From Streptomyces sp. CCM_MD2014 (GTDB lineage Bacteria; Actinomycetota; Actinomycetes; Streptomycetales; Streptomycetaceae), in assembly GCF_000772045.1 (NCBI RefSeq), contig NZ_CP009754.1:7502001-7566000 (forward strand): a DNA stretch of 64,000 nucleotides. Direction: 5' to 3'. Position 1 is the stretch's first letter. Every line of letters starts with the position of its first letter. The position numbers and the translations under genes are program-made. This document shows, piece after piece, positions 60,829 through 64,000 of the stretch. A model generated the notes under the pieces. That model ran no database searches and was not told the origin of the DNA. It was given only the letters and a program-made list of their open reading frames with translations.

Positions 60829-61058
60829 ACCCCGGACAGCCGCGGCGTCGCCGTAGCTGGGGGCAGCCGCCACCCCGCCCCGCTCCGGCTGCGGGCGGCA
60901 ATCGTGCCGCTGGGGCGTGGCACGGGTGGGCGCTGGGGGTGTGCCTCCCAGGCCGTTCAGGCACTGGGGGAGGCACCCCGCCGGCGCCGGGCGCGCGACC
61001 CACCCTCCCGGCCCGCCGGCACGCAGGGCGCGTCCACGACCGACGGCCCCGCAACGCC

Positions 61059-61094
61059 GAAGGGGGTCGCTCCTCCACTGGAGCGGCCCCCTTC
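61059..61094 (-). terminator. strong stem-loop terminator of the CbiX-like gene
   Basis: GAAGGGGGTCGCTCC (61059-61073) pairs with GGAGCGGCCCCCTTC (61080-61094), 15 bp including one G-U, around a 6-nt loop. It lies 34 nt beyond the stop of the minus-strand CbiX-like gene and in the 299-bp gap after the convergent lactonase gene. Confidence 0.85.
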
Positions 61095-61127
61095 ACACAC
61101 GCCTGGAAACCCAAGCGCACGCGTCTG

Positions 61128-62054
61128 TCACCGAACCGGCGCCCCCTGCACCTGCTGCGGCGAGATCCCGAGCGCCGACGTGTACTTGGCCAGCGCCAGC
61201 TTGCCGATCGCCGGGTACGGACCGAGCGGCTCGGCGGTGGAGCAGCCCGCCTCCTTGGCGGCCTCCTCCAGTACGGACGCCTCGATCTCCGGCCCGATCA
61301 GATACGGCGCGAGCGCCAGCTGCTGGGAGCCCGAGGAACGTAGCTGCTCGGCCACGGACGCGATCGAGCCCTCCTCGTCCAGCGCCGCCGCGATCACCGG
61401 CACGGCGAGGCGCGCCGCGAGCAGCATGCCGGTGATCCCGGCCGCCTGCACGGCCTCGTCACCGCCGACGGAAGCCAGGATGATGCCGTCCGCCGCGGTC
61501 GCCACCGTGAACAGGCGGGCACGGTCGGCACGGGCGAGACCGGCCTCGGAGAGCCGCACGTGCAGCGCCTCGGCGAGCAGCGGATGCGGGCCGAGCACAT
61601 CGGTCAGCTCGGCCGCGATCTTGCTGTCCATGACGGCCTGCCGGATCCGGCGCAGCAGCGCGTTGTCCGGCCCGGCGAGCAGCGGCACGACGACCGCGAC
61701 GGGACCCTCGGGCTCCTTCACGTCCAGGCCGGCCGCGCGGGCCTGCTCGAAGCGGGCGGTGCGCTCCTCGGCGGCGCGCACGAGCACGCTGCTCAGGGAG
61801 GGGAACTCGGCGTCGTCGTCCCCGTCGAGGTGACCGACCCGGGCGTCGAGTCCGGGCAGCTCGGAACGGGCGATGCTGATGACCTCGTCGGCGAGGCTAC
61901 GGGTGGCGCTGCTGGGCGTCCCCGGCACCGCGAGGACGAGCGCCGGCGCGCCCTCGGGAGCCACCAGGGGTTCGGGACGGCGGTGCCGTCCGGGCTGGCG
62001 GGGGCGCGGCATTCGTACTGGCAGGCCGGACGCGGGCCCAGTGGGGGAGCTCAT
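61128..62054 (-). CDS. sirohydrochlorin chelatase-like protein (CbiX family), atypical
   Basis: A 308-residue protein with two CbiX-like halves. CbiX chelatases insert Co or Fe into sirohydrochlorin. The second half keeps GPHPLLAEALHVRLSEAG and the family's APYLIGPE strand. In the first half, the place of the usual HGS/HGTR motif reads LAVPGTPSSATRSLADEV, so the first active-site His is missing. There is a basic 40-residue leader. It may be a structural paralogue or have changed activity. The ATG at 62054 has a weak ribosome binding site. Confidence 0.82.
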   Translation of the reverse strand: MSSPTGPASGLPVRMPRPRQPGRHRRPEPLVAPEGAPALVLAVPGTPSSATRSLADEVISIARSELPGLDARVGHLDGDDDAEFPSLSSVLVRAAEERTARFEQARAAGLDVKEPEGPVAVVVPLLAGPDNALLRRIRQAVMDSKIAAELTDVLGPHPLLAEALHVRLSEAGLARADRARLFTVATAADGIILASVGGDEAVQAAGITGMLLAARLAVPVIAAALDEEGSIASVAEQLRSSGSQQLALAPYLIGPEIEASVLEEAAKEAGCSTAEPLGPYPAIGKLALAKYTSALGISPQQVQGAPVR

Positions 62055-62192
62055 GGCGCCGCATGTTACTGGTTTCCGGGGTTTCCCTGTTCGGGGAGGG
62101 TGCAGGTGAGCGGTATCCGTCCGGTTTTGTCTGATGAGTGATGTACGGATCGGCCGACATCGGCACGATTCACCTCGTCGGCCGACCACTTC

Positions 62193-63185
62193 TCAGCCGC
62201 TCGGCACGCTCGTCACCCACAGCATCCTCTCGTCACTCGGAAGGGCGAGCGAGCCGGCCGCCAGGTCGGTCGCGATCCGGACCGAGCCGTCGAGCGGATC
62301 ACCCGCCGCGGAAATCCACCGCGCCTGCGGCAGCCGCTCGGCCAGTTCCTCTTCCAGGGGCACGAGGAGCGGATCGCCCATCCGCGTCAGTCCGCCGGTG
62401 ACCGCGACCCGGGGCTCACCGACGGCCGGGCAGACCGCCGCGGCCGAGTCGGCCATGTGCCGCGCGGCGGCACGCAGGATTCCCGCGGCGACGGGGTCGT
62501 CGGCCGCGCACACGGCCACCTCGGGCGCGAAGGAGGCGAGCACGGCGGGACGGTCGGGGCGCGGATACACCCGCCCCGGCAGGCCCGCCGCCGGACCGAA
62601 GCACTCCTCGGCCCGGGCCAGCAGCGGCGGCGAGCCGCCCTCCCGCCCGTCGTGGGCGCGCAGCGCCGCCTCGAGGCCGGCCCGCCCGATCCAGGCGCCG
62701 CTGCCGCAGTCGCCCAGCAGATGTCCCCAGCCGTCAGCCCGGCGCCAGCGGGACAGATCGGTGCCGACGGCGATCAGCCCGGTGCCGGCGGCCACCACCG
62801 CCCCGGTCCGCGGACCCAGGGCGCCCACGTACGCGGTGACGGCGTCGGCGGCCAGCGCGACCGTCCGCGCGCCCAGCTCCCGGGCCAGCGCGCCCGGCAG
62901 TTCGGCGCGCAGCGCGTCGCCGAGCGTGGCCAGCCCGGCGGCCCCGACGACGACGGTGTCGAGCCGGGTCACTCCGGTCTCTTCGGCCAGCGCCCTGGCC
63001 ATGGGCAGGAGTTGCCCCACGAGATGTTCGGGATCGATCCCGCGCGGGCCGGTGCGGACGGGTTCCCCCGAGACACGCCGGCCTCGCGGGCCGGGCGGAC
63101 CGGATCCGTCGCCGACGGCGGTGCCGACGACGACGCGCAGCCCCGAGCCGCCGGAATCCACGGCCAGGAAGCCGACGCCGCTCAC
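62193..63185 (-). CDS. BadF/BadG-type ATPase, probable N-acetylglucosamine kinase-like
   Basis: A 330-residue sugar-kinase/actin-fold ATPase. Phosphate-binding segments FLAVDSGGSGLRVVVG (residue 6 on) and GAVVAAGTGLIAVGTDLS, and the GWGHLLGDCGSGAWIGRAGL motif near 150, are typical of GlcNAc kinase-like BadF proteins. The GTG start overlaps the ung stop (GTGA), so the two are coupled, though the functions look unrelated. Confidence 0.9.
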   Translation of the reverse strand: MSGVGFLAVDSGGSGLRVVVGTAVGDGSGPPGPRGRRVSGEPVRTGPRGIDPEHLVGQLLPMARALAEETGVTRLDTVVVGAAGLATLGDALRAELPGALARELGARTVALAADAVTAYVGALGPRTGAVVAAGTGLIAVGTDLSRWRRADGWGHLLGDCGSGAWIGRAGLEAALRAHDGREGGSPPLLARAEECFGPAAGLPGRVYPRPDRPAVLASFAPEVAVCAADDPVAAGILRAAARHMADSAAAVCPAVGEPRVAVTGGLTRMGDPLLVPLEEELAERLPQARWISAAGDPLDGSVRIATDLAAGSLALPSDERMLWVTSVPSG

Positions 63186-63868
63186 GGCAGACGCCAGTCG
63201 ACCGGCTGACCTCCCAGACGCATCAGCAGGTCGTTGGCCCGGCTGAACGGACGGGAGCCGAAGAAGCCCCGGTCGGCCGACATCGGCGACGGGTGCGCGG
63301 ACTCCACGGCCGGCAGGTCGCCGAGCAGCGGCCGCAGATTGCGGGCGTCGCGGCCCCAGAGGATGGACACCATCGGCTTGCCGCGCGCCGCCAGCGCCCG
63401 TATCGCCTGCTCGGTGACCTCTTCCCAGCCCTTGCCGCGGTGGGCCGCGGGCTTGCGCGGGGCCGTGGTGAGCGCCCTGTTGAGCAGCAGAACGCCCTGC
63501 CGGGTCCAGGGTGTCAGGTCCCCGTTGGAGGGGTGCGGCAGGTTCAGGTCGGTGTTGAGCTCCCGGAAGATGTTGACCAGGCTGCCCGGCAGCGGGCGTA
63601 CCTCGGGCGCGACGGAGAACGACAGCCCCACCGCGTGCCCCGGGGTGGGATACGGGTCCTGTCCGACGATCAGGACCCGTACGTCGTCGAAGGGCTGCTG
63701 GAAGGCCCGCAGGACGTTCGCCCCGGCCGGGAGGTAGGTGCGTCCGGCGGCGATCTCCGCGCGCAGGAACTCACCCATCGCGGTGATCCGTCCGGCGACG
63801 GGCTCCAGGGCCTTCGCCCAGCCCGCTTCGACGATTTCATTCAAGGGTCGTGGTGCCACGGGCGTCAC
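63182..63868 (-). CDS. ung: uracil-DNA glycosylase
   Basis: Excises uracil from DNA to start base-excision repair. The 228 residues carry the catalytic water-activating motif LIVGQDPYPTPGHAVGLSFS (Asp near 71), the uracil-binding LLLNRALTT, and the DNA-intercalating loop HPSPMSADRGFFGSRPFS. It is of normal length and is the first gene of the ung-kinase pair. Confidence 0.97.
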   Translation of the reverse strand: MTPVAPRPLNEIVEAGWAKALEPVAGRITAMGEFLRAEIAAGRTYLPAGANVLRAFQQPFDDVRVLIVGQDPYPTPGHAVGLSFSVAPEVRPLPGSLVNIFRELNTDLNLPHPSNGDLTPWTRQGVLLLNRALTTAPRKPAAHRGKGWEEVTEQAIRALAARGKPMVSILWGRDARNLRPLLGDLPAVESAHPSPMSADRGFFGSRPFSRANDLLMRLGGQPVDWRLP

Positions 63869-63929
63869 CCTACTGCCGTACGGGTGACGCCGATCAACCG
63901 GTGGCCAAGGCCGTTCCCCCCGGTCCGGT

Positions 63930-64000
63930 TCACGCGACGACCGCGGCCCGCACGCACAGCACGTCCGGCAGGTGGGAGGCCAACTGCCGCCAGCTGTCGC
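63930..64000 (-). CDS. 3' end of a minus-strand gene, product not identifiable
   Basis: The last 22 codons and stop are visible, reading DSWRQLASHLPDVLCVRAAV and ending VA. The ending resembles the last blade of BNR/sialidase-like propeller proteins (GDSW..LA..LPDVLCVRA), but too little is present for a firm call. The rest lies beyond the window. Confidence 0.5.
   Translation of the reverse strand, partial: DSWRQLASHLPDVLCVRAAVVA

Noticed and set aside
1..64000. tRNA, rRNA, insertion sequences, prophage or biosynthetic gene cluster
   Set aside because: No cloverleaf-like sequence, transposase motif, integrase, phage structural gene, or polyketide or peptide synthetase domain was seen on either strand.

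Overview
The window is chromosomal DNA from a Streptomyces-type actinomycete. It has very high GC, near-universal G/C in third codon positions, many GTG starts behind AGGAGG-like ribosome binding sites, and families largely restricted to actinomycetes (DUF6397, DUF5709, DUF5997, conservon proteins, DUF3516 helicase). Gene content looks like core or near-core chromosome. There are no rRNA or tRNA genes, no insertion sequences, no phage genes, no CRISPR array and no antibiotic gene cluster. All 64 kb are densely coding on both strands.

Layout. 1-4 kb: xylose catabolism (ROK repressor, xylB, divergent xylA) with an inverted-repeat operator between xylB and xylA. 4-8.3 kb: a SWIM-domain protein and an SNF2-family helicase in one operon. 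8.4-11.8 kb: small and hypothetical proteins, an MpaB-like oxygenase and a methyltransferase. 11.85-13.2 kb: a decayed conservon (pieces of cvnA, cvnB, cvnC and cvnD), followed by an F420-type PPOX protein and an intact roadblock protein. 14.3-20.5 kb: DUF6397, TesB thioesterase with a DUF3516 helicase, a membrane hydrolase, the cysteine-free ribosomal protein L31 and DUF5709. 20.9-29 kb: a heterodimeric ABC exporter with one degenerate ATP site, an L,D-transpeptidase-like lipoprotein, a MarR regulator with a divergent ABC exporter, and a short MltG.

29-35.5 kb: an FAD monooxygenase, YjbQ, then an operon of amidohydrolase, DUF59 protein, zinc alcohol dehydrogenase and ABM monooxygenase. A Fis-type activator diverges from it across a perfect palindrome. 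This resembles the accessory genes of propane/alkane monooxygenase clusters, but the monooxygenase itself is absent. 35.6-41.5 kb: a tripartite tricarboxylate transporter (tctCBA) divergent from a CitAB-type two-component system. 41.4-47.1 kb: a TetR repressor with two palindromic operators divergent from a molybdenum hydroxylase operon of PaoABC type plus its XdhC maturation factor.

47.4-64 kb: GH15 glycosidase, polysaccharide deacetylase, DMT transporter with SDR, a glycosyltransferase, DUF2267 and DUF1360, DUF5997 divergent from a LysR-like sensor domain lacking its DNA-binding domain, DUF4142, a HAD phosphatase, an Lrp regulator divergent from a FUSC membrane protein, a lactonase, a CbiX-like protein, a BadF-type kinase with uracil-DNA glycosylase, and the tail of one more gene. 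Three intergenic tandem repeats stand out: 14-bp x 8 at 50056, 10-bp x 6 at 53828 and 24-bp x 2 at 59701.
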